In this document: positions 1 to 7,726 of the stretch, piece by piece
Layout of the letters: every line of letters begins with the position of its first letter
Position numbering within the stretch: the stretch's first letter is position 1
Assembly: GCA_004151065.3 (NCBI GenBank)
Contig: NWUY0303931962.1
Coordinates: forward strand, 1 to 13,754
Reading direction: 5' to 3'
Length of the DNA stretch: 13,754 nt
Source: Larix sibirica
Taxonomy: Eukaryota; Streptophyta; Pinopsida; Pinales; Pinaceae
The notes under the pieces: model-generated
Database searches by the model: none
What the model was told of the DNA's origin: nothing
Seen by the model: the letters and a program-made list of their open reading frames with translations, nothing else
Position numbers and translations under genes: made by a program

Positions 1-666
1 TCCAAGCCCAGAGACGTCCAAGAAATCATCCACATGTGCCTTAATTTTCTCAGTTATAATCACCTCCAAACAGAACATCAACTACAACAATCCTCAGATC
101 CCCTGTTATCCTGCTTACGTCCAACAATAAATTCAGAGCTTGATTTTCTGGCAATTGTTGATGAATCTTGTATTCGAGCACCTCAGGTTGCTCATCCGAT
201 CACCAGCTCGAATCCACCCAAATTCCAATCAATATTCACAAATCTATGAAGTAACGCACATCATCATGCTAAGAATCTTGTCCTCACGCCCCCGACCAAT
301 GCCAGATGCAAATCATCCAGTTGATTAGGGTGAATGGATTAGTAGGAGACGGGTCTGCAGATTTGTAGAAGATTGCTCAGCGGCTCCTCTCAGTTTACAA
401 GAATGCCAATAATCAGTTATCAATAATGCCAATAGCAGTTATCAATGGTGCTCCTCTTAGTAATCAATGGTGCTCGGCTCCCATACAGATGCACCCGTCC
501 ATCTTTCTGATCCATCCTCATCTGAAATAACTGCCACTTCCTTCCGCATCAGGGATTTAACACCAATTACAGGAGACACTAGAGATTATCGTACTCCTAG
601 GGATCTCCATTTTCTTGGAGCTCGAATCTCCCTCCCAAACCTTCCGACCCTTTTTCATATTATTTA
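1..666 (+). other. GC-richer block with two unassigned open stretches
   Basis: This block is visibly richer in G and C than the rest of the window. Frame 1 is open from the window edge to a TGA at 247-249 (82 codons). A second open stretch runs from ATG 467 to a TAA near 667 (66 codons). The second peptide ends with a fairly normal amino-acid mix including TPITGDTRDYRTPRD. I recognise no domain in either, and no start, promoter or splice sites are convincing. It could be the tail of a gene or retroelement that begins left of the window, or simply a GC-richer repeat. The two frames are not connected by an obvious intron. Confidence 0.25.
402..475. repeat. Short nested tandem duplications
   Basis: Two adjacent units beginning AATGCCAATA and ending CAGTTATCAAT occupy 402-424 and 425-446. 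They are nearly identical and differ by about one base plus one indel. A 13-bp repeat, ATCAATGGTGCTC, overlaps the second unit at 441-453 and recurs exactly at 463-475. CTCCTCTCAGT at 384-394 is also echoed at 451-461. This looks like replication slippage that reused the same short words. Confidence 0.75.
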
Positions 667-1435
667 AAACATATAGGTGGAAGACAACATAATTCCCTAC
701 AATTTGTTTTTTTTGTTGTGTGTTGAAATTCACAAGGCATATATGAGTTTTGAGGGCTTCAATTTAATGACCAAGTAAAAAATTAAATTTTCACTGTCAC
801 TTTTGGCCAAAAAGTGTTACCCATCTTCATGGATTCACCCATAATTCAAGAGATCAATAACTTCTTTATTTTTTAAGGGTTGAGGGATTCACTTGCTCTC
901 TTCTCTTGGAAGATGGCATTGAATTGGGCGAATAACTAGTGAAAACCAAGTGCATGCAGATGACATACAGGTTGAGCAAAGTCATTTTATTTGTTAACTT
1001 CCTTGTTTTGGTAACCTTTATAGTAACATTCCCTCCTTCCATAACTTCTACTTCAACTAATCTATCTTGTCCCCATCATAGCCTCATCTCAAGAAAAGGA
1101 ACACATTATCTCATACAAGTGAGTAGCTAACAAGCATGAAAGAACCACCTTACCTTAGGGAAGTGAGCAACTAACACAAATGCAATGCATGAAGTATTGC
1201 GAGGGAAGTTCTACATTCATATAAGTGAATTAGGGAGACATAGAGAACAACAAAAGATTTAGAGACAAAATGCATCCCTCCAATTCAATTTTCCTCAATC
1301 TTAGACATTCAATGCTAATAAACCTAGCAAGTGGCCTAAGCTTTGGTTTGTTGTAAGATTGTTTTGTCTCCTATATTGTGCTACTTCTAGCTCAAGTGAA
1401 GGCACAAGGGATACATTTATAGTTCAAGATTGTGA
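667..1435. other. Intergenic stretch, nothing recognised
   Basis: This is AT-rich sequence with a poly-T tract near 707-714. The 63-codon open stretch at 939-1130 has no recognisable domain and no supporting signals. I see no repeat, RNA gene or transposon terminus here. Confidence 0.5.
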
Positions 1436-1863
1436 GCACTTCACAGAGATGTAGATTTGACAAAAAAAAGCATACTCTTTGGGCCTTGGGTATTAATTCG
1501 TGGATGTTATGTTCATATTCATCTAAGGAAAGTGGTGTTTGCTCCAATAAGTGAAAAATCATATGAAAAGACTAGATCTTTCACCCATATTTTAGAGGAG
1601 ATTGATGTATACAAATATGCTTTGTTATGGCAATTTTTGTTTCATGTGGGTCTCTCTCGGGGCTATCCTACTATTTTCCACTATATGCAATAGAATTTAG
1701 ATGGAAAACCTCATAAGGTTACAAGGGATGATTATATGATTGATGGGACCCACGATTGAGATTTGGGCAAATGAGCCAGAAAACTACAGTGACCTTGTAT
1801 ATTGGCTACCAAATTTTGTTGCAAAACAATTAAATGAGATTTCCGCATTATACAATTATCTTT
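1436..1863 (+). pseudogene. Degenerate coding-like relic, unknown product
   Basis: The frame is open from 1436 (just after a TGA) to a TAG at about 1691-1693. Its late part reads naturally as protein, with LEEIDVYKYALLWQFLFHVG followed by LSRGYPTIFHYMQ. Past the TAG the same frame keeps reading plausibly (NLDGKPHKVTRDDYM). The coding look then moves to the next frame at about 1746, giving PTIEIWANEPENYSDLVYW and FVAKQLNEISALYNYL before a TGA near 1861-1863. One in-frame stop and one frameshift therefore interrupt a probable former coding region of about 140 codons. I do not recognise the family. A retroelement gag-like ORF or a decayed host gene are both possible. No functional start was found. 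Confidence 0.4.
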
Positions 1864-2172
1864 GATAAAACCTCCACATATTCCACCTACCCCCCTCCTG
1901 AGATCCTTCAACATCCACACATCTCCATTTGTGCTCCTCTTCCACAACTCCTTTAGCACCAGGCAACCAAAGTATGTGGGAATATCTCAATTTGTGACAA
2001 GATAGTTCAACTTGGTTTTATCTCTACGCTCAATTGTTGTAGAATTCAAGTTTCTCTTTTCTTCATGTTATCTAGTATCTAGCAATATCTGCTCTTTTTT
2101 ATAAAACAAATTGTAATTATTTGAAATTGATTTAATAATGTACATGTGCAACTAAATAGTAGAAGGATATGA
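1864..2172. other. Spacer between coding-like relics
   Basis: No feature recognised. The minus-strand open stretch across 1732-1959 overlaps the plus-strand relic and looks like an antisense shadow. Confidence 0.4.
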
Positions 2173-2310
2173 GCATGTAATGAAGAATCTTGTGAAGAAG
2201 TTGATGTCATAGATAGGAAGCGGTGTGAGGTTAAGTACAAGATATTTCCCGAGGCCATGCAAAATTATTTTATCATATCAAAGCATTGCAAGCAGGAGCT
2301 TTGCATATGA
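2173..2310 (+). pseudogene. Short coding-like fragment
   Basis: This is a 45-codon open stretch between stops. It is rich in charged residues and reads like protein, for example EESCEEVDVIDRKRCEVKYK, then KIFPEAMQNYFIISKHCKQE, ending at TGA 2308-2310. There is no start signal and no known motif. It lies between two larger degenerate coding-like pieces on the same strand and may be part of the same decayed gene or element. Chance cannot be excluded at this length. Confidence 0.25.
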
Positions 2311-2641
2311 TTTATTATCCTCCATGTCCATAATGGTTGACAAGCATGTGATTGACACTTCACGTTGATTTTACAAGTCTAACTATTATTAATCAGGGTG
2401 AACACATAGGAGGATGGGTAATCATTCATGCTATCCCTAACGCATACAATAATATAAGAAACAATAATTTAGTATTGTTTTGAAAAAACATTGAAAATAT
2501 AGAGTTACAAATGCAAATAAGAAGGAAATATATTCTGCATTTTTCACTACATTAATGCTCGATATTTCCAACACATGCCATGATCCATTTTTCACTACAT
2601 TGCTCCATATACATACATTGAAGAGTCTTTGTCTCTTCTAC
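2311..2641. other. AT-rich spacer with a 16-bp direct repeat
   Basis: CATTTTTCACTACATT occurs exactly at 2538-2553 and again at 2586-2601, 48 bp apart. Nothing else in this stretch is recognisable. Confidence 0.6.
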
Positions 2642-3349
2642 TTGTTTGCTTGTTTGCCTATTAAAGTAGAGTTCAAGTGGTTGGTGATCATGGCACCGAC
2701 ACAAATGGAGATCCTAGGATTGAGTAGCTCTATAACCACCAACATTGCTTCTTATAACCACATGAACTAAGCATTGAAGATGATCTTTAACCTTATGGAT
2801 AAGGTGCACAATGGATTGACATCTCACTTCTCTTTTGTGAGCACATAGTTTATGAGGGAAGATTTTGTTCCATTCCCATCTCTCAAACTTGAATTCCCTC
2901 CCAATTTCTTTGATCTCTCCTTTACCAATATACAAATTCTCTCAATACAAAATCTCTTTATGGGTATGCGGTATGATGATTCTTTCCAACATTATAGCTA
3001 ATTGTGTCTTGAGCCCACACTATGTTTATTACCGTTCTTTCCATTGTTATGGATATTTAGTTGGGTGATAGATTTCAACATGAGGCCTATAGATTATATG
3101 ATGTCGTTGAAATTGGTGTAGAAACAAAGAAACTCTCATGCATCATGTAGCGCCTTAAGAACCTCATAGAAGAAATTTCTTGTAGCATAGTGGACTCGCA
3201 TAGGAATATGCAGAAGCTAATGTTCCCAAATTTTGTTATAATCAAGCTAGAGCTTTTGAATAAGGAGACCAAGATATGGTAAGCAAAGGAGTGCAAACAA
3301 TACCATAGAGTTGGGCCTCATGGACTTAAGCTGTGCATCCTAGTAAAAT
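2642..3349 (+). pseudogene. Decayed coding region, unknown product
   Basis: One frame reads as a plausible helical protein from about 2642: IKVEFKWLVIMAPTQMEILG, then SSSITTNIASYNHMN. After a TGA/TAA-type stop at 2768-2770 it continues ALKMIFNLMDKVHNGLTSHF. A second stop (TAG 2846-2848) is followed by REDFVPFPSLKLEFPPNFFD and NLFMGMRYDDSFQHYS, ending at TAA 2999-3001. From about 3067 a different frame takes over: VVEIGVETKKLSCIM, a stop, RLKNLIEEISCSIVDSHRNM and FPNFVIIKLELLNKETKIW. The codon choice and residue mix persist across the stops, which is what a pseudogene looks like. I recognise no named domain. A retroelement gag-like protein or a lineage-specific plant gene would both fit. Minus-strand open stretches over this region are likely shadows. 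Confidence 0.45.
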
Positions 3350-3766
3350 AGTGAAAATTGTTTCCCTCGCTATAGCAATGAAACATGGGAGTGAAACACA
3401 AACATTAGACTCAAGCACAAACATTTAAAATTGAAAATATTGTTAAACTAATTTCTAGCATTACCTAATATGAAAAATTTTAACTTAAAAATTCCATGAT
3501 GCAACAACACTGAAATTTTATGTTCAATTTGAATTGTTTTTACAAAACCATCAAATTGACGTGAGATAAAAGTATCAACCCATAAATTTTCCAAATTTAA
3601 AAATTACCTATCCATCATTTCTCCTTGTAAAAGTATCCTATCAACCAACTCTTTTATATATAATAAAAAAAGCCTTTACTTTTACATGTAATTGTTTTGA
3701 AAACATTGTGCTACATCTAGAGAAACACTCGAACACTCTACCTTGACCTTTCGAATACACCAAACA
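3350..3766. other. AT-rich spacer, nothing recognised
   Basis: No gene, repeat or terminus seen. The minus-strand open stretch 3641-3874 has no domain or start context and overlaps the plus-strand coding-like fragment that follows. Confidence 0.4.
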
Positions 3767-3890
3767 TTTGATCTCAATGTGATAACAATTGACGTTGATT
3801 TTTTTTGGAATTGACAACATTGGCGAATCTTTGTTTATTAAACGCCATGAAGTTGTTATCCACGTGGAAGCCAATTGTGTTTTAGATTAA
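3767..3890 (+). pseudogene. Short coding-like relic with a frameshift
   Basis: FDLNVITIDVDFF reads in one frame up to a run of eight T at about 3799-3806. The next frame then continues GIDNIGESLFIKRHEVVIHV and EANCVLD before TAA 3888-3890. A length change in the T run would explain the shift. The family is not recognised. At about 41 codons this is weak evidence, but it matches the pattern of decayed coding pieces upstream. Confidence 0.22.
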
Positions 3891-3930
3891 GCATACAAGA
3901 TGTATATGAGTAGGACGTTGAGTCTCGAGG

Positions 3931-4115
3931 GGATGCATGTTGTATGTGTTTTTCTGACTTTGGAGCCCATGGCCCACTACGTCATCGTCTACGGTGGTTG
4001 GATATGTGACGTGGCGTGCCACTGTCCTTGTCAAGGATGCATGTGGGGGTGTTGTGAAAGTACCCAATTTTCCATTTTGCCATCCTATATATAGTAGGAC
4101 TAACTCCATTCACTC
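3931..4115 (+). promoter_or_regulatory. Candidate promoter: RY, CRE-like, ABRE, TATA
   Basis: A GC-rich segment ends in CTATATATA (4085-4093), a good plant TATA box, followed by a pyrimidine/CA-rich stretch suited to initiation at about 4115-4125. Upstream are GGATGCATGT at 3931-3940 and again at 4035-4044, which contain the RY core (CATGCA on the minus strand). There is also TACGTCAT at 3978-3985 (CRE/as-1-like) and GTGACGTGGC at 4006-4015, which contains the ABRE core ACGTGGC. RY plus ABRE is the combination known from seed-maturation promoters bound by B3 and bZIP factors. The first ATGs downstream (4162, 4167) open only short frames (at most 19 codons), so the transcript, if any, is noncoding, spliced or dead. 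Confidence 0.35.
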
Positions 4116-4216
4116 AACTATTCTCGTTTGTTTTCCCATATTATAAAACAAAAATCTAGAGATGAGATGTCAAGGTCAAGAGTATAGTTTTTCCTGTGGA
4201 TATTTTGCCTGGCTTC

Positions 4217-4282
4217 TTTAGGGAGGGTCCTACACATTCACAAAGTTGGTTTAGGAAGGTTCTACAAATTTACAAAGTAAGG
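4217..4282. repeat. Imperfect 33-bp tandem pair
   Basis: Both halves begin TTTAGG, contain a CTACA word, and carry ACAAAGT near the end (4217-4249 and 4250-4282). They differ by several substitutions and a small indel. The pair lies just downstream of the promoter-like segment and before the SINE-like head. Confidence 0.6.
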
Positions 4283-4310
4283 TGTGTAAAAGATTTGGTA
4301 TTTAATGTCG

Positions 4311-4384
4311 AGGTGTTAAGTTTGAATGGTGAAGAGGTAAGTTTTACATTCTTCCTCCTTGAGTTCAAATCCCCAATAAGATAT
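4311..4384 (+). mobile_element. tRNA-like SINE head (A and B boxes)
   Basis: AGTTCAAATCC at 4362-4372 matches the Pol III B-box consensus RGTTCRANTCC at every position. AAGTTTGAATGG at 4318-4329 matches the A box TRGYNNARYNGG at about 9 of 12 positions. The start-to-start distance is 44 nt, as in a tRNA. The segment does not fold into an intact tRNA by eye, so a tRNA-derived SINE head is more likely than a tRNA gene. The body would continue to the right (GGGTAGGCTTCCCC near 4409-4422), but I cannot fix its 3' end. Confidence 0.42.
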
Positions 4385-4555
4385 TGGCCTGTTGTGATAA
4401 GGCTTGAAGGGTAGGCTTCCCCTACGAGTGAGACCCTCATATTAGGCGTGTCTCCAAGATGTCTCGACCCTCTCGACCCTTGCTAAGTCACAATTTATTG
4501 GTATATTTGGCTTGCAGGCTGTTGGATATACTCTTGGGTTATAGTAACAACCATA

Positions 4556-4613
4556 GGATTTGAACTTGGGCCTCGCCCAATTAATCTCAATGAATTACGA
4601 ATTCCCATGGTTA
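4556..4613 (-). mobile_element. Second, inverted SINE-like B box
   Basis: On the minus strand AGTTCAAATCC (complement of 4556-4566) is again a perfect B-box match. It is preceded on that strand by AATTGGGCGAGGCCC, a sequence type common just before SINE B boxes. The expected A-box position near 4602-4613 (minus strand TAACCATGGG) is degenerate. It faces the SINE-like head at 4311-4384, so this may be a second SINE inserted in opposite orientation, or a pseudo-tRNA fragment. Confidence 0.35.
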
Positions 4614-4884
4614 AAAAAATAAATTGGTATTTAATATGTTTTCTTTACATATAGAGTGATGCAAAATCTATATACCCGAAGGGTGGTTTTTTATGAGCAA
4701 GTCCTTGTGCTTTGTCACAAAATCCATCTCTCAAATTCGCATAAAGCATGGTATAGGATATTCACAATATTGAGAGAAGATTAGACGATTGGGCATGACT
4801 TGTAACATGGAAACATAATGTTTATGAAGATGTTGAGTATATAATTATAATTGTAAGTATCTTATACTTGAAAATGTTTAATAG
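4614..4884. other. AT-rich spacer, nothing recognised
   Basis: A short A-rich run at 4612-4621 could be a SINE tail for the plus-strand copy. Nothing else is recognisable before the MITE-like element. Confidence 0.35.
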
Positions 4885-5169
4885 ATTATAATAGAGTAGT
4901 CTAAACACTTAACGATTTCGACCTTTTTTTTCTGGCCATTTTTGCTCGAAATCTGGTAAGAATTGGTGGAATTGTAGATATATGTTGTTGGAATTGCATA
5001 TTCCGGGTTTCAAAAGGGTATTTGAGGGTATTGAATCCATTTTTGCAATTAAAAATAAAATTTAAACAATGTAAAATGATGATTTGACCAAATATTTTAT
5101 TGTAAGATTTTGTCAAAGATGGTTGGAAAAATAAAAAAACATAAAACATTTAGACAACTCCAATTATAA
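4885..5169. mobile_element. MITE-like element with TIRs and TSD
   Basis: TAGAGTAGTCTAAA at 4892-4905 is mirrored on the minus strand by TGGAGTTGTCTAAA (complement of 5149-5162), 12 of 14 matching. Directly outside both ends sits the same 7-mer, ATTATAA (4885-4891 and 5163-5169). The eighth base differs (T versus C). Element length without the duplication is 271 bp. The left terminus TAGAG fits the hAT-type end (C/T)A(A/G)NG and the target duplication is close to the 8 bp of hAT elements. A Mutator-type MITE is the alternative. Inside, 5066-5103 forms an imperfect hairpin. It encodes no transposase, so it is a nonautonomous element. An 82-codon minus-strand open stretch (4901-5149) is a by-product of the sequence. 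Confidence 0.48.
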
Positions 5170-5284
5170 CTTCTTGATTAACTACCATGATATTAAAAAT
5201 GCAATACTCTTATATCTTGATGTAGATAAGTATATTTAGTTTTCCCTTGTATTCTGAATGTTGTGTAGTGCATGTAAAGTTGTG

Positions 5285-5570
5285 GTAAAGTTATTGAATT
5301 GGAGAGGGAACAAAAAAGCTACAAAGCCTTTCCAATGAAGAATAGGATTGCATATGAAATTTTAGTGTTTTAATAACGTTAAATTTGAGAGGATACAATG
5401 CCTTGATGAATTCTTCTCCCCTAAGTTTTGGTTTCCATGTAAAGTCATTGAATTAGAGATGCCTTTCCAATTAAGAATAGGACTGCATATGAAATTTTAG
5501 TGTTTTAATAATGTTAAATTTGAGAGGATACAATGTGATGAATTCTTGTCTCCTAAGTTTTGGTTTCCAT
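5285..5570. repeat. Tandem duplication, 154 and 132 bp
   Basis: Copy one is 5285-5438 and copy two is 5439-5570. Long blocks are shared, including CATATGAAATTTTAGTGTTT and AAATTTGAGAGGATACAATG, and both end CTAAGTTTTGGTTTCCAT. Copy two lacks about 19 bp (the region around AACAAAAAAGCTACAAA in copy one) and about 3 bp before GATGAATTC. Remaining differences are a few substitutions, so the duplication is fairly recent relative to its surroundings. Confidence 0.9.
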
Positions 5571-6060
5571 ACTTGCAGTTAGTGACTAAGATATTATGTT
5601 TTTGAAATTAAAGAGAACGGGTGGACATAATGTTTGATTGTCAAAGGCTACTTGTGCTTAGCCATGATTGGAGATCAAGGAAATTTAATGGTAGGTCACT
5701 TTCAAGTGGTTAGGAACAATAACATGATCATGTCCCACATATCTTCTATATTTGACTAACATTTAACTCTATATTTGACACAAATATTAATTTTAAATAT
5801 GTTTTCAGATTTACAATTAATTCAATTTAAAATATATGTGTTATCATTTACATTTAATGCAATTTAAACGTAATAATTATTAATTAAATCAATGAAAATG
5901 ATTATTAACCAGCTCTAAAACAAAATTCGAGGGACTAAACACTTCCTTCTCTATAATATAAATTACATTTTAATACACCATTTTTCTACATTATTTCTTT
6001 ACACTAATAAAAACAATTTCTGATATTACCTTGCTTACCTCGATAAACAATAACACAAAA
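5571..6060. other. AT-rich spacer, nothing recognised
   Basis: No coding or structural feature seen. AACATGATCATGTCCC near 5730 contains a short palindrome only. Confidence 0.4.
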
Positions 6061-6136
6061 GGTGTTTGAATTCACAAACACATTCAACTCCTCTGACACA
6101 AAGGGTGGTGTTTGAATTCACAAACACATTCAACTC
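6061..6136. repeat. Exact 30-bp repeat with a hairpin core
   Basis: The 30 bp at 6061-6090 recur without change at 6107-6136, a 46-bp period. Each copy contains GTGTTTG, six bases (AATTCA), then CAAACAC, which can form a 7-bp stem. The flanking word ACACAAA is also repeated, so this is a 46-bp tandem pair. Confidence 0.9.
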
Positions 6137-6147
6137 TCTTTACTCAT

Positions 6148-6290
6148 AAGATTTTTCCAACTATGATGATTGGTTTCTTATGCTTCCTTCCTTAAAATGG
6201 AATGAACGCTATATCGATCAACAAGATCTTTCCAACTTTATGATCCTCTCCCAAACATGCAATGAACATTATGTCATTTCACAAGCAAAT
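6148..6290. repeat. Diverged tandem pair of about 60-75 bp
   Basis: AAGATTTTTCCAACTATGAT (from 6148) and AAGATCTTTCCAACTTTATG (from 6223) begin two units. Both also contain CAATGAAC or GAATGAAC and end in a CAACAAG or CACAAG word. The two copies differ by many substitutions and about 15 bp of length, so this duplication is older than the pair just before it. Confidence 0.55.
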
Positions 6291-6400
6291 AAAATGAAGA
6301 CAATAATTTGTTTGGAAATGTACTCACACTTTTGAATTGATAATGGATTTGGTTATTAAGTATCCCTAATCAACTTAATCATTAAATATGGTTCGGTTAC

Positions 6401-6440
6401 TTTTTATTTACAACAACATGTTTCTATTTACAACAACATG
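6401..6440. repeat. 20-bp tandem pair
   Basis: TATTTACAACAACATG occurs at 6405-6420 and again at 6425-6440. The full 20-bp units differ at one base in the leading T-rich part. Confidence 0.85.
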
Positions 6441-6760
6441 CATTTGAGAAAAAAGACAAATAATATGATGAGAAAAATTATATCTTTGTAGGTGTTTGTT
6501 TTGGAAACATTGTGCACCCAAGGATGGGATTTGATGGACAAGTTATCCATTTTTAACTTTTTAAATACATTTAAATTTTTATTATAAGTGTGATACAGAA
6601 TTAAATTATTCATTTTAAAATTATATTTAGGAATTTTTATTTATTAAATATCATAAATTGAAGCTTGGTGTTTCATTATGTTTAAATATACAATATTTCA
6701 TTTTTAAAGATGAGAAATAGTTATCATATCATATTTCGATGTTTAAAATGTTTACTTTAT
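6441..6760. other. AT-rich spacer, nothing recognised
   Basis: The 61-codon minus-strand open stretch at 6428-6613 is lysine-, asparagine- and leucine-rich, as expected by chance in AT-rich DNA. No other feature seen. Confidence 0.4.
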
Positions 6761-7119
6761 ACTACATATCTATCTTTCATATCCACAATGCCTAATATTT
6801 CTCAAGTATCTTAGAAAATAAGATTGAAAAAATTAGTATAGTAATCTTACTATGCTGTATACAATCTTAACCATTCCTTTTTATACCACATATCCTTTAT
6901 ATCCATTTTTTCTTTAGTGTAAGAAATAGGATTAGAAAAATTAATACGATAATCTTAATATGCCATACACAATCTAAACCATTCCTTTGACTTAAACCAC
7001 ATATCCTTCATATCAACAATACCCATTTTCTCTTTAAGTGTCAAGGAAACATGATTGGAGAAATTGGTATAGTAATCTTAATATGCCATACACAATCTAA
7101 ACCATTCCGTTGACTTAAA
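6761..7119. repeat. Three-copy tandem repeat, about 124-bp unit
   Basis: Copies run 6761-6884 (124 bp), 6885-6995 (111 bp) and 6996-7119 (124 bp). All start near ACATATC and carry GATAATCTT or AGTAATCTT, then ATATGCCATACACAATCTAA (slightly altered in copy one) and ACCATTCC. Copy two lacks about 13 bp after ATATCCA. Copies two and three are closer to each other than to copy one. The unit has no coding frame. Confidence 0.88.
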
Positions 7120-7360
7120 GGATTACCAAGTGCTTTTGTCATTATATTTTTGGCTTTTTGTTTATAAGATTGTTTTATATGGTTTATTTAAGTAGGAAAA
7201 CAATCACATGTAAAAAAAAATGTTTAAATGTTTTAATATTTTATTAATTTATTTAAAAAAAATTAAAATGATGAGTTAATATGGTATTATTTATTGTGAA
7301 AAAAAATAATTGATTTAAAAAAATAAAATATTTAAGTTATTTTGTCATTTATATTTTTAA
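7120..7360. other. Very AT-rich spacer
   Basis: Runs of A and T with TTTAAA and AAATATTTAA words. No feature is supportable. Confidence 0.4.
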
Positions 7361-7479
7361 TTATATTTTAATACAATTATTAATTCTATTTTTTTTAGGT
7401 TACATATGGAAGTGACAATTTTATATTTTAATACAATTATTAATTCTATTTTTTTAGGTTACATTTGGAAGTGATAATT
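7361..7479. repeat. 60-bp tandem duplication
   Basis: TTATATTTTAATACAATTAT at 7361-7380 recurs exactly 60 bp later at 7421-7440, followed in both by TAATTCTATTTTTTT, AGGTTACAT and TGGAAGTGA. Copy two is one T shorter in the T run and has two or three substitutions. Confidence 0.9.
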
Positions 7480-7675
7480 TTTATACACATAGAATGTGGA
7501 CTTGAGTTTATCTTTTCCACACCTAAGTGCAAAAGGATGCAATCCACATTTTTATATATAACATATGGGACATCCTTTTTCCTTTCACCATATGTATACG
7601 CACACATATACATGTACAACATCTTCCATGCTTTCAGATTTTAAGGTTGTTGCAGCCATACCCATGTTCCATCAA

Positions 7676-7726
7676 ACTTGTCACTTAGTATCATCAAACT
7701 TCTCACTTAAATACCAAGTGACAAGT
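7676..7726. repeat. Hairpin with 16-bp arms
   Basis: ACTTGTCACTTAGTAT (7676-7691) pairs with ATACCAAGTGACAAGT (7711-7726) at 15 of 16 positions across a 19-base loop. A direct echo of the left arm (ATCAAACTTCTCACTT) lies in the loop. The stem is too short for a typical miRNA precursor. It could be a recombination scar or a remnant of a foldback element. It lies within a 71-codon open stretch (7565-7780) that has no recognisable domain. Confidence 0.7.

Noticed and set aside
4167-4184. ATG TCA AGG TCA AGA GTA resembles the first residues (MSRSRV) of plant casein kinase II alpha
   Set aside because: Only six codons before a TAG, and no further similarity in any frame. Too short to support.
4901-5149. 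82-codon minus-strand open frame
   Set aside because: It lies within the MITE-like element, has no domain, and its residue mix is that of AT-rich noncoding DNA.
7545-7600. TTTATATATAACATATGG as a TATA box with a gene after it
   Set aside because: The open frame that follows (from 7565) has no recognisable domain and ends after 71 codons. TATA-like words are common here.
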